Source: Candidatus Sulfotelmatobacter sp.
GTDB taxonomy: Bacteria > Acidobacteriota > Terriglobia > Terriglobales > SbA1
Assembly (NCBI GenBank): GCA_030151135.1
Contig: JASLEQ010000414.1
Span: 1-9,139, forward strand
Length of the DNA stretch: 9,139 nt
Direction: 5' to 3'
The position numbers were made by a program, and so were the translations under genes. Positions within the stretch are counted from its first letter, which is position 1; each line of letters opens with the position of its first letter. Under the pieces are notes generated by a model, which saw only the letters and a program-made list of their open reading frames with translations, made no database searches and was not told the DNA's origin. Below, one piece after another: positions 1-5,574 of the stretch.

Positions 1-422
1 GTCTGATTTTCCAGGACAGGAGGGCCGGGATTCGCCGCCAGCCATGTGGCTGCGTCTACGATGTACTCCGCTCCAGTGAGCTGCAGTTTTCCATCAAACG
101 GTTCATACATCAGGGCCTGGGGATGATTCACATCGATGGTCCCATCATTCAAAGCGCTGTTCAGGTAGTGAATTCCCATCGAACCGTGATCCGTCCCGGC
201 CATGCAGCCAAGCAGCTGCGCATATCCTGCGGAGACGGCATTGTTGACATCTTTATATTGCGCGGTCGCCTGGCGCACCATTTGCACCAGTGTCGAAGCG
301 GGATGGTCCTGCGCTTTCGTCTGGCCGACCGCAAACATCGGCACAACGCTCACAAGACTGGTAAGTAGCACAACTCGAGAAATTACTCCCAGCAGTTTTC
401 GAATCGAGATTGACATTGTCAT
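1..422 (-). CDS. Secreted protein of unknown function, N-terminal part (C-terminus beyond left edge)
   Basis: An open frame of 140 codons reads leftwards off the window without a stop. It begins at an ATG whose upstream GGAG (429-432) is 6 nt away; a second in-frame ATG lies two codons in. The N-terminus has basic residues (RK at 8-9), a hydrophobic stretch (about 11-33) and a short polar region (AVGQTKAQ), which looks like a Sec signal peptide. The mature part includes GYAQLLGCMAG (66-76) and SMGIHYLNSAL (81-91), with Cys73, His79 and His85 close together, followed by an LMYEPFDGKLQLTGAEY stretch. I recognise this as a recurrent conserved exported protein type without an assigned function. 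A metal or haem role for the Cys/His cluster would be pure inference. The frame choice is supported by the signal peptide and ribosome binding site; an overlapping minus-strand frame (253-600) lacks both. Confidence 0.8.
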   Translation of the reverse strand, partial: MTMSISIRKLLGVISRVVLLTSLVSVVPMFAVGQTKAQDHPASTLVQMVRQATAQYKDVNNAVSAGYAQLLGCMAGTDHGSMGIHYLNSALNDGTIDVNHPQALMYEPFDGKLQLTGAEYIVDAATWLAANPGPPVLENQ

Positions 423-428
423 AGGTTT

Positions 429-432
429 CTCC
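429..432 (-). promoter_or_regulatory. Ribosome binding site of the secreted protein gene
   Basis: GGAG on the minus strand ends 6 nt before the ATG at 422. It decides the start of a gene whose frame is otherwise ambiguous. Confidence 0.6.
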
Positions 433-844
433 AGATTTCTGTCCGAGCCGGTGTTTATGCCCGGACGACTTCTGCAACATGAAGCCACGCACCCCACGAA
501 ACGGCAATCCGCCGCAGCTCCATCTCTCCCCAAAGTTTTCTCCATAGCTAACTTTCTCAATTGAAAGAAGATCCAGAACGTCCACAGATTTGCCGATCAC
601 CTCACCTGTGATAGGCTTTGCGGAGTTTACGTGACGGTCCGCATAGAACGAGCAAAACGCTCTGGCGCCGCGAAGTGTTCTTCAAAGGCCGGCGACCAGC
701 GGGCAAGATGTAATTAAGCGGCGGTATGTGACAGCCCAACACGGAGTTGCGGCGAAGCCGAAGGCAGATGACCAGAGTCCCGCAGGGACGGCACCATAAA
801 GCTCCGTCACGGCAAGAATTTTGTAATCGACTCGCAGTTATCTC
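433..844. other. Intergenic region between divergent genes
   Basis: About 410 bp separate the leftward secreted-protein gene from the rightward AhpD-like gene. Promoters for both must lie here, but I see no convincing -35/-10 pair on either strand. The right half (about 720-835) holds a degenerate palindromic repeat listed separately. No reading frame here has a good start signal or protein-like composition. Confidence 0.5.
720..835 (-). repeat. Degenerate palindromic intergenic repeat (GTCCC-GCA-GGGAC type)
   Basis: The core is a perfect 5-bp stem with 3-nt loop, GTCCC/GGGAC, at 777-789. On the minus strand it reads GCCGTCCCTGCGGGACTC, followed by a TTCGGCTTCGCCG stretch and by GTGTTGGGCTGTCACATA. 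From memory, acidobacterial genomes carry many intergenic elements with a 'GCCGTCCCTACGGGACTC' segment followed by a second hairpin and a GGGCT-ACAT tail; this would be a decayed copy. The palindrome is seen directly; membership of that family is recollection. The boundaries are approximate. Confidence 0.4.
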
Positions 845-850
845 AGGAGG
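845..850 (+). promoter_or_regulatory. Strong ribosome binding site (AGGAGG) of the AhpD-like gene
   Basis: A perfect AGGAGG lies 5 nt before the ATG at 856. It fixes that start and suggests efficient translation. Confidence 0.8.
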
Positions 851-855
851 AAAGA

Positions 856-1188
856 ATGTCCGATCACTACCATGACCCGGCCGATCTCAAGTTTCTGAAA
901 GACATGAGCAAGGCCGCGCCCACCGAATTCAATGCCTGGCTCAACCTCGACAAGATTGTCGGACGCGAAGACGGCGCCATCCCGCGCAAATATCGCGAGC
1001 TCATCGCACTCGCCGTCGCGTGCACCACGCAATGTCCGTACTGCATCGAGGTGCACACGAAAGCGGCGAAGTCCGTCGGCGCCACGAAAGAAGAGATCGT
1101 CGAAAGTGCTTTCCTTGCCGCAGCGCTCCGCGCCGGAGGCGCAGCCACTCATGGTGCCATGGCATTGAAGTTTTACGAGAAAGGATAG
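856..1188 (+). CDS. Carboxymuconolactone decarboxylase / AhpD-like family protein
   Basis: This 110-residue cytoplasmic protein is a single AhpD-core domain. It contains the family motif E-x11-C-x2-C-x3-H as Glu48, Cys60, Cys63 and His67 (TTQCPYCIEVHTKAA). In AhpD these residues form a thiol-based peroxidase/disulfide relay; true gamma-carboxymuconolactone decarboxylases lack this CxxC arrangement. A thiol-disulfide or peroxidase-like role is therefore more likely than decarboxylation. The length matches small single-domain members, and the C-terminus LRAGGAATHGAMALKFYEKG is typical. The substrate cannot be inferred: there is no peroxiredoxin (AhpC) gene nearby. The start is set by AGGAGG. 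The downstream winged-helix/TPR gene lies 112 bp away on the same strand, so co-transcription is possible but not shown. A 24-codon fragment of a close paralogue occurs at 7482-7559. Confidence 0.9.
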   Translation: MSDHYHDPADLKFLKDMSKAAPTEFNAWLNLDKIVGREDGAIPRKYRELIALAVACTTQCPYCIEVHTKAAKSVGATKEEIVESAFLAAALRAGGAATHGAMALKFYEKG

Positions 1189-1231
1189 GTCCAGCCCGCG
1201 ACACCAACGCGCAACACTGGTTACAATTCTT

Positions 1232-1311
1232 AACTGGTCAACTGTCCGGCTTGGCGCGTTCCGCGAGCGCCAGCCGCTTCTCAGTTGATCAGTTCTGGAA
1301 ATGATCAGTTC
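1232..1311 (+). promoter_or_regulatory. TCAGTT motif cluster at the regulator's start, candidate operator
   Basis: TCAGTT occurs at 1281, 1289 and 1305, with spacings of 8 and 16 bp, so the copies are in an 8-bp register. The last two form a 10-bp direct repeat TGATCAGTTC (1286-1295 and 1302-1311). Upstream at 1232-1244 lies AACTGGTCAACTG, which shares a TGRTCA core with the others. OmpR-type winged-helix proteins usually bind direct repeats, so autoregulation is plausible, but this is inference. The third copy overlaps the ATG, so binding could also block initiation. Confidence 0.35.
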
Positions 1312-3061
1312 AACTCCCACCCTGAAGTTGTTGCGCTTCGGAACTTTCGAACTGGATCCCCGCTCTGGCGAACTCCGAAAAGGAGGTACGAAACTGCGCC
1401 TCCGGGGCCAGCCCATACAAGTCCTTACCGTTCTCTTGACCCGCGCCGGACAGCTGGTAACTCGTGACGAACTGCGGGCGGAAGTTTGGCGTTCCGACAC
1501 CTTCGTCGATTTCGACCACAGCCTGCACAACGCGATCGCGCGACTGCGCGAAGCTTTGGGGGACTCCGTAGAGTCGCCGCAATATATTGAGACGCTCCCC
1601 CGTCTCGGATATCGCTTCGTCGGGAAAGTCGATGCGGTGGAAACCGGGATGCCGGCCCCCGTCGCGGATTCCTCGTCCGCCCGAATCCAATCCGTTGCCG
1701 TTCTTCCTTTGGAAGATCACTCGAGCGATCGCGAATACGAATATTTTGCCGAAGGCATGACCGAAGCGCTGATTACCAGCCTCGCGAAAATAAAGGCTCT
1801 GCGCGTTATCTCCCGCACCTCGGCCATGCAATATAAAGGTGCTCGCAAACCGCTTCCGCAGATCGCGCGCGAGCTGAACGTCGACGCCGTCATCGAGGGA
1901 TCCGTCCTCCGATCTGGAGACCGCGTTCGTATCGCGGCCCAGCTGATTCATGCAGCCAGCGATCAGCATATCTGGGCGGAAAGCTACGAACGCGATTTCC
2001 GTGACGTCCTTGCCCTGCAGAGCGAGATCGCGCGCCAGGTCGCTAACGAAGTCCGCATCGCCCTGAGTCCTGCTGAGGAACAGAGCCTGAGATCAACGCG
2101 TCGGATCAATCCTGAATCCCACGAACTCTACCTCAAAGGACGTTTTTTCTGGAATAAACGAACCGAGGAAAGCGTCCGGAAAGCTCTAGTCCACTTTCAA
2201 AATGCCCTCGCCGCCGATCCTACGTACGCGCAGGTATACGCTGGCATCGCCGACTGTCACAACATTCTCGGCTATTACAACGTCCAGCCTCCGGCGGATG
2301 CCTATCTGAAAGCCAAAGCCGCAGCCCTGAAAGCGATAGAACTCGATCCGTCCCTCGGCGAGCCGCACGCTGCTTTGGCCGTTGTGAAACGCGATTTCGA
2401 CTGGGACTGGCGAGGAGCCGAGTCGGAATTTCAGCGCGCTATCGAACTCAGCCCCGGATATGTGGAATCACATCACTGGCGAAGCACCCTCTTTGCCATA
2501 CAAGGAGATTGCGATACGGCTCTGCGCGAGAAAAAGCGCGTACTCGCCATGGATCCGCTTTCGGTCGTCATCCAGACTGATGTGGCGCGCATGCTCTACT
2601 TCGCCAGAAAATATGACGACGCCATCGCGCAGTATCTCGCAGCGCTCGACATGGATCCGAATTTCGCATCAGCCCACATCTGGCTGGCGCGGGCCTATTT
2701 ACAAAAGCAAATGTTTTCCGAATCCATTGCGGCATTGGAATCCGGATGCCGTTTAACGCAGGGAAGCCCGTACGCGTTGGCAGAACTCGGCCATGCCTGC
2801 GCGCTTGCGGGCGACTTCAAAAAAGCACGCGCAGTGCTCGATGAATTGTTGTCCGTCTCGTCCGCGAAATACGTTTCGCCGTATGATGTAGCACTTGTGT
2901 ATGTCGGGATGGGACAGAAGACAGACGCCATGGCACAACTCCATAAGGCGCTCGAACATCGAGCTGTATGGCTCGGGTATCTCAAGGTGGAACCGCAATG
3001 GGATCCCTTGCGCGCCGAGCCTGCATTCTTCGACTTGCTGAAGCGCGTTGGCTTGGACTGA
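1301..3061 (+). CDS. Winged-helix DNA-binding / TolB-like / TPR regulator (CadC-like head, no membrane segment)
   Basis: The 586-residue protein has three parts. Residues 9-109 are an OmpR/PhoB-type winged helix (FGTFELDPRSGELRKGG at the start, LVTRDELRAEVW, the recognition-helix region HSLHNAIARLREALGD, then YIETLPRLGYRFVG). Residues about 130-256 resemble the TolB-like/FlgO-type domain often found with such regulators (SVAVLPLED, YFAEGMTEALITSLAKI, LRVISRTSAMQYKG, DAVIEGSVLRSGDRVRI). Residues about 270-560 are TPR helices, with signatures such as AALKAIELDP, AESEFQRAIELSP and AIAQYLAALDMDP. Unlike CadC, no transmembrane stretch lies between the winged helix and the sensory part, so it is probably a soluble one-component regulator. 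There is no receiver or kinase domain. The TPRs presumably bind a partner or ligand, which is unknown. The ATG has only a weak upstream GGAA, but no better in-frame start is visible. Targets are unknown. Confidence 0.9.
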   Translation: MISSTPTLKLLRFGTFELDPRSGELRKGGTKLRLRGQPIQVLTVLLTRAGQLVTRDELRAEVWRSDTFVDFDHSLHNAIARLREALGDSVESPQYIETLPRLGYRFVGKVDAVETGMPAPVADSSSARIQSVAVLPLEDHSSDREYEYFAEGMTEALITSLAKIKALRVISRTSAMQYKGARKPLPQIARELNVDAVIEGSVLRSGDRVRIAAQLIHAASDQHIWAESYERDFRDVLALQSEIARQVANEVRIALSPAEEQSLRSTRRINPESHELYLKGRFFWNKRTEESVRKALVHFQNALAADPTYAQVYAGIADCHNILGYYNVQPPADAYLKAKAAALKAIELDPSLGEPHAALAVVKRDFDWDWRGAESEFQRAIELSPGYVESHHWRSTLFAIQGDCDTALREKKRVLAMDPLSVVIQTDVARMLYFARKYDDAIAQYLAALDMDPNFASAHIWLARAYLQKQMFSESIAALESGCRLTQGSPYALAELGHACALAGDFKKARAVLDELLSVSSAKYVSPYDVALVYVGMGQKTDAMAQLHKALEHRAVWLGYLKVEPQWDPLRAEPAFFDLLKRVGLD

Positions 3062-3094
3062 CTCCGCGCCAGCGCTCATGCGGAAACTCAAAAA

Positions 3095-3128
3095 TTCACT
3101 CCGCCGAACGGACCGGCGGCTCAGTGAA
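3095..3128 (-). terminator. Probable intrinsic terminator on the minus strand
   Basis: TTCACT-CCGCCG and CGGCGG-(CTC)-AGTGAA pair as a 12-bp GC-rich stem with one 3-nt bulge and a 7-nt loop (AACGGAC). Read on the minus strand, the stem is followed by five T residues (TTTTTGAG, complement of 3087-3094), the layout of a Rho-independent terminator. It would stop leftward transcription from the S8 protease about 370 nt beyond that gene's stop, before it becomes antisense to the TPR gene. On the plus strand the same hairpin lies 34 nt past the regulator's stop but has no T tract. Confidence 0.6.
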
Positions 3129-3200
3129 GCACCGACAATGGGAGGCAGGAGCAGCCGGTTTTCCACAACCTGTGTCGTGCGACTGTGACATCTGACCTTG

Positions 3201-3234
3201 CGCACTGGGCCGGCACCGGTCCACACTCAGTGCG
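3201..3234. terminator. Hairpin in convergent gap (possible bidirectional terminator or RNA end)
   Basis: A perfect 7-bp outer stem CGCACTG (3201-3207) / CAGTGCG (3228-3234) encloses a second GC-rich pairing, GCCGG with CCGGT. No T run follows on either strand, so this is only a candidate terminator. Confidence 0.35.
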
Positions 3235-3299
3235 GGAACGCAATCAAGGCGAAACGAGCGAACTCAACGACAGTGACGGGTTGGGCAAAAATTGCGATG

Positions 3300-3411
3300 T
3301 AAGTCTTTGCGGCTCAAGATTTTACCCGCAAGTCATTGAGCCCCATAGATTTTTTTGGAATTTGGCGCTAACTCGATGATTCCAGAGATACGGGGGGAGG
3401 GGGGATACCCC
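3300..3411 (+). repeat. 112-bp intergenic repeat, copy A (G6-A-G6 element)
   Basis: This segment matches the reverse complement of 7587-7698 over 112 positions with no gaps; I count 15 differences (about 87% identity). It begins with a small hairpin (TTGCGG/CCGCAA flanking CTCAAGATTTTAC) and ends in a G6-A-G6 tract followed by ATACCCC. The end can fold as GAGGGG/CCCCTC. Within it, a YAA(G/C)TC-n-TTGA-like unit recurs three times (3300, 3329, 3369). From memory, similar 'AAGTCATTGA...TAACTC...GGGGGGAGGGGGG' sequences are scattered between genes in acidobacterial genomes. It lies between convergent genes, with its G-tract end 85 bp from the S8 protease stop. Confidence 0.8.
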
Positions 3412-3422
3412 TCAGGCCTTGC

Positions 3423-3444
3423 CCATTCCCAAAATGGGAACTGG
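3423..3444. terminator. Hairpin just downstream of the S8 protease
   Basis: CCA-TTCCCA-AAA-TGGGAA-(C)-TGG gives a 9-bp stem with one bulged base and a 3-nt loop. It lies about 50 nt past the S8 protease stop on the minus strand. There is no T run, so it may instead protect the mRNA 3' end. It falls just outside the region conserved with repeat copy B, although both copies have CCCAAAAT shortly after the repeat end. Confidence 0.4.
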
Positions 3445-3496
3445 CTCGATTACAAAGTGTTTCGTGAAAACCACGTCGAAGCACCGTTTTGGGCTA

Positions 3497-5254
3497 TTAT
3501 TCGTCGTCCCCGTTTTCCGTGAGGCTAAGTGCGTTCGCCTCCGTTGAACTTCCCCACAGAGCATTGCTTCCCCAAAGCGCGTTACTTCCCCACAGTGCGT
3601 TGAAGGTCTGGTCGGTTACGCTGCCCCAGAGTGCGTTGATTCCCCACAATGCGTTGCTACCCCAAACCGCATTGGACGCGTGAGTGCCACCGGCGGTGAA
3701 GCCATTCGCACCCCAAACCGCGTTGCTTCCCCACAATGCATTACTTCCCCAAACCGCCGAGGAATTTGCTAGCAGGTAGAAGGTTCCGGTCGGCGCGTCG
3801 TATGCCGCCGTGGGAGACTTCGCGCTCAGGATCGCAGGAGTGTTATCCGAGAGAGCCGCTTGGATATCCAAATAACCCGCGCCTACGGTGAAAATATCGG
3901 CCTGGTCGTAGAAAGTCTGGCCCGTCACCGGATCCGTCACCGAGGTGAAGGGCAACAAGTTCTTTGACGCCGATCGCATCAGTCGGGCTTTCACCTGGTC
4001 TGGAGTCAAACTCGGCGATTGTTGCAGAAGAAGAGCTGCGGCGCCGCTCACTACGGGCGCGGCCATACTTGTGCCGCTCAGGATGTAGTAAGCATTCGAG
4101 CCATTGCTGTTTCCATTGCTCTCGTAAAGAGAAGTGGGAACCGCATTGTCCGGATCGGTCTGTTCAAGCGTCAATCCACCACCGGAAACGGAGATGATCC
4201 GGTTGCCCGGCGCGACGATGTCCGGCTTCGCCACGCGGTCAAACAGCGTTGGCCCTTTCGAACTGTAGCTCGCCATCTTGTCGTCCGCGGGACTCGGCGT
4301 CCCCATCGTGTTCATCGCTCCGACTGTAATAACGTAAGGATCGTTCCCTGGCGCTTCGATGGTTCCATATCCGCCGGTACCTGCGGCGTCGTTGCGGCCA
4401 TCGTTGCCCGCCGCCGCGACCACTACGATCCCCGCTTGCCATGCCTGTTCCACCGCCTGGCAGAGCGGATCGAGAGTGTAGCTTTCGTAAACCGGTCTGC
4501 CCAGCGAAAGGTTAATGACGCGGATGTTGTATTGCGACTTCAGCTGGATTGCCATCTCTATCGCGGCGATTGCCTGGCTGTCGGTTCCAGCTCCGTTCTT
4601 ATCGAGAACGCGGAGATTGATGAGGTTGACTCCGTCCGCAATTCCCCGGAAGGTATAGATATCTTTCTGGCCGCTTGAGTTTTTGCCGGTTCCCGCGACG
4701 ATTCCGGCCACGTGCGTGCCATGCCCGTATTGGTCGTTGGCGCTGCCTTTCCCGTCTCCTGCAAAGTTTTGGCTGAACACCACCAGATTATGATCTGTCT
4801 GGAAATCAGGACTGTTGATGATTCCGCTGTCGATGACCGCTACGCCGATACCCGAACCGTTCAAGCCTTCGCTCCATGCCACCGGAGCGTTTACGGTTTC
4901 GTTGTGGTAATCGAGCACTGCCGCCGCTGTCTTACGAGTCGTGTGAAGCGGCCGGTCGGGCGAAATATAAGCCACGCCGGGATCGCTGGCCATAGCCGCC
5001 AGCGCCGCCATCGGGACGGAATAGGACGCGGCATGGATCGTAGTGAAGTTCTGGCGAAGCACTCCGCCGTGCAACACGCTTCTTTGCTGATGCTTGGGCC
5101 CTGGGGTGTTGGTGAACTGCACGATTACATCGATCATCGGTGCACCCTTAGGCGACTGCAGGTCGGGGGCGAGCTTCGGGTTCTTTGCATGGACCGCACA
5201 AGGCCAGGTCAAGCAAACCGCGAGCGCCAGTGGCAAGGTTACTCCCAACTTCAT
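3497..5254 (-). CDS. Secreted subtilisin-like S8 serine protease with C-terminal NALWGS repeats
   Basis: The 585-residue protein begins with a signal peptide (about 1-23, MKLGVTLPLALAVCL...VHA). A propeptide/inhibitor I9-like region follows (about 39-104), then a complete peptidase S8 domain (about 133-470). Catalytic residues are Asp142 (VAVIDSGI), His178 (YGHGTHVAGI) and Ser396 (LSGTSMAAP), with oxyanion Asn284 (AAGNDG); all are intact, so it should be active after export. Residues 499-570 form a Trp-Gly array with nine WG units, mostly spaced six residues apart, then an acidic tail ending NGDDE. I chose the ATG at 5254, preceded by GGGGGA 7 nt upstream, over an in-frame TTG at 5296. The longer form would put a Cys-containing stretch before a normal signal peptide. 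Tandem stops TAA-TAG end the gene. The natural substrate is unknown; nutrient proteolysis or surface processing is possible. Confidence 0.93.
   Translation of the reverse strand: MKLGVTLPLALAVCLTWPCAVHAKNPKLAPDLQSPKGAPMIDVIVQFTNTPGPKHQQRSVLHGGVLRQNFTTIHAASYSVPMAALAAMASDPGVAYISPDRPLHTTRKTAAAVLDYHNETVNAPVAWSEGLNGSGIGVAVIDSGIINSPDFQTDHNLVVFSQNFAGDGKGSANDQYGHGTHVAGIVAGTGKNSSGQKDIYTFRGIADGVNLINLRVLDKNGAGTDSQAIAAIEMAIQLKSQYNIRVINLSLGRPVYESYTLDPLCQAVEQAWQAGIVVVAAAGNDGRNDAAGTGGYGTIEAPGNDPYVITVGAMNTMGTPSPADDKMASYSSKGPTLFDRVAKPDIVAPGNRIISVSGGGLTLEQTDPDNAVPTSLYESNGNSNGSNAYYILSGTSMAAPVVSGAAALLLQQSPSLTPDQVKARLMRSASKNLLPFTSVTDPVTGQTFYDQADIFTVGAGYLDIQAALSDNTPAILSAKSPTAAYDAPTGTFYLLANSSAVWGSNALWGSNAVWGANGFTAGGTHASNAVWGSNALWGINALWGSVTDQTFNALWGSNALWGSNALWGSSTEANALSLTENGDDE
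3545..3763 (-). repeat. In-gene hexapeptide repeat array (NALWGS/NAVWGS)
   Basis: Nine Trp-Gly units occur in three groups within the S8 protease C-terminus, separated by the spacers ANGFTAGGTHAS and SVTDQTF. On the plus strand they appear as repeated CCCCACA(A/G)-TGCGTTG-like 18-mers. The array is coding and in frame, not a CRISPR. Such arrays are a known add-on of acidobacterial S8 proteases; I know of no established function. Confidence 0.85.
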
Positions 5255-5574
5255 TGCACATCCCCCACACGTAAGGATTCCCTTTAAATGAAGCAATCAC
5301 ACGGCCAGATGCGCCCGCGTAAGTGCTTGCGACCTTTAGTCTTCACTTGGCCATGGGGTGCCCAGGAGGACATTCTGTCGCGCCGCGCAAGGGCAGCAGG
5401 TCAATTTGTCTCGCGAAGATCATTCGCAACGCCGAGCAGAAGTAACGCTCATATTCGACGGCTGGCTGTACGAAGGTAACTCTCTACGGGCGGTTTATGA
5501 CTGACGGAGAATCGCGGATATTGCAGAATTAAAGGAGGCGGCAAGTCTCATCATTCTTACGGGTTGCGGTTTTT
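5255..5574. other. Divergent intergenic region (S8 protease / HD-GYP)
   Basis: This 320-bp region must contain promoters for both flanking genes. No clear sigma-70-like pair is visible. A strong AGGAGG (5533-5538) is listed separately. I looked for a c-di-GMP riboswitch ahead of the HD-GYP gene and did not recognise one. A 63-codon plus-strand frame (5288-5479) has an Arg-rich, low-quality composition and is not called. Confidence 0.5.
5533..5538 (+). promoter_or_regulatory. Shine-Dalgarno-like AGGAGG, unusually far from the next start
   Basis: A perfect AGGAGG lies 36 nt before the ATG of the HD-GYP gene. It follows directly an in-frame TAA (5530-5532). No ATG, GTG or TTG stands at normal spacing in any frame, so it does not obviously serve this gene. 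It could be chance, part of a leader structure, or a sign that the true start is a rare codon. Confidence 0.35.

Larger units (their letters stand above)
3062..3299. other. Convergent intergenic gap, left part
   Basis: About 240 bp lie between the regulator's stop and repeat copy A. The gap holds two hairpins listed separately (3095-3128 and 3201-3234). I see no gene here; the open frames have no start signal or family resemblance. Confidence 0.5.

Noticed and set aside
253..600. A 115-codon minus-strand frame overlapping the secreted-protein gene
   Set aside because: It is in a different frame from the gene with the signal peptide and ribosome binding site, and its translation has no recognisable features.
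838..1530. A 230-codon minus-strand open frame across the AhpD-like gene and the regulator's start
   Set aside because: It is antisense to two well-supported genes, rich in Arg and Ser with no family resemblance, and is expected from codon bias in GC-rich DNA.
3545..3763. Regular plus-strand repeats that could be mistaken for a CRISPR or minisatellite array
   Set aside because: They are in-frame Trp-Gly codon repeats of the S8 protease with no unique spacers of constant length.
4019..5287. Two long plus-strand open frames (4019-4678 and 4712-5287) inside the S8 protease gene
   Set aside because: They are antisense to an intact protease with all catalytic motifs. Their translations look like mirrored codon bias, not protein.
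5255..5296. Upstream TTG start for the S8 protease
   Set aside because: It would add 14 residues before an otherwise standard signal peptide. The ATG at 5254 has a purine-rich GGGGGA at normal spacing.
5255..5574. c-di-GMP riboswitch ahead of the HD-GYP gene
   Set aside because: I looked for the conserved GEMM-type core and did not find a convincing match; a covariance-model search would be decisive.
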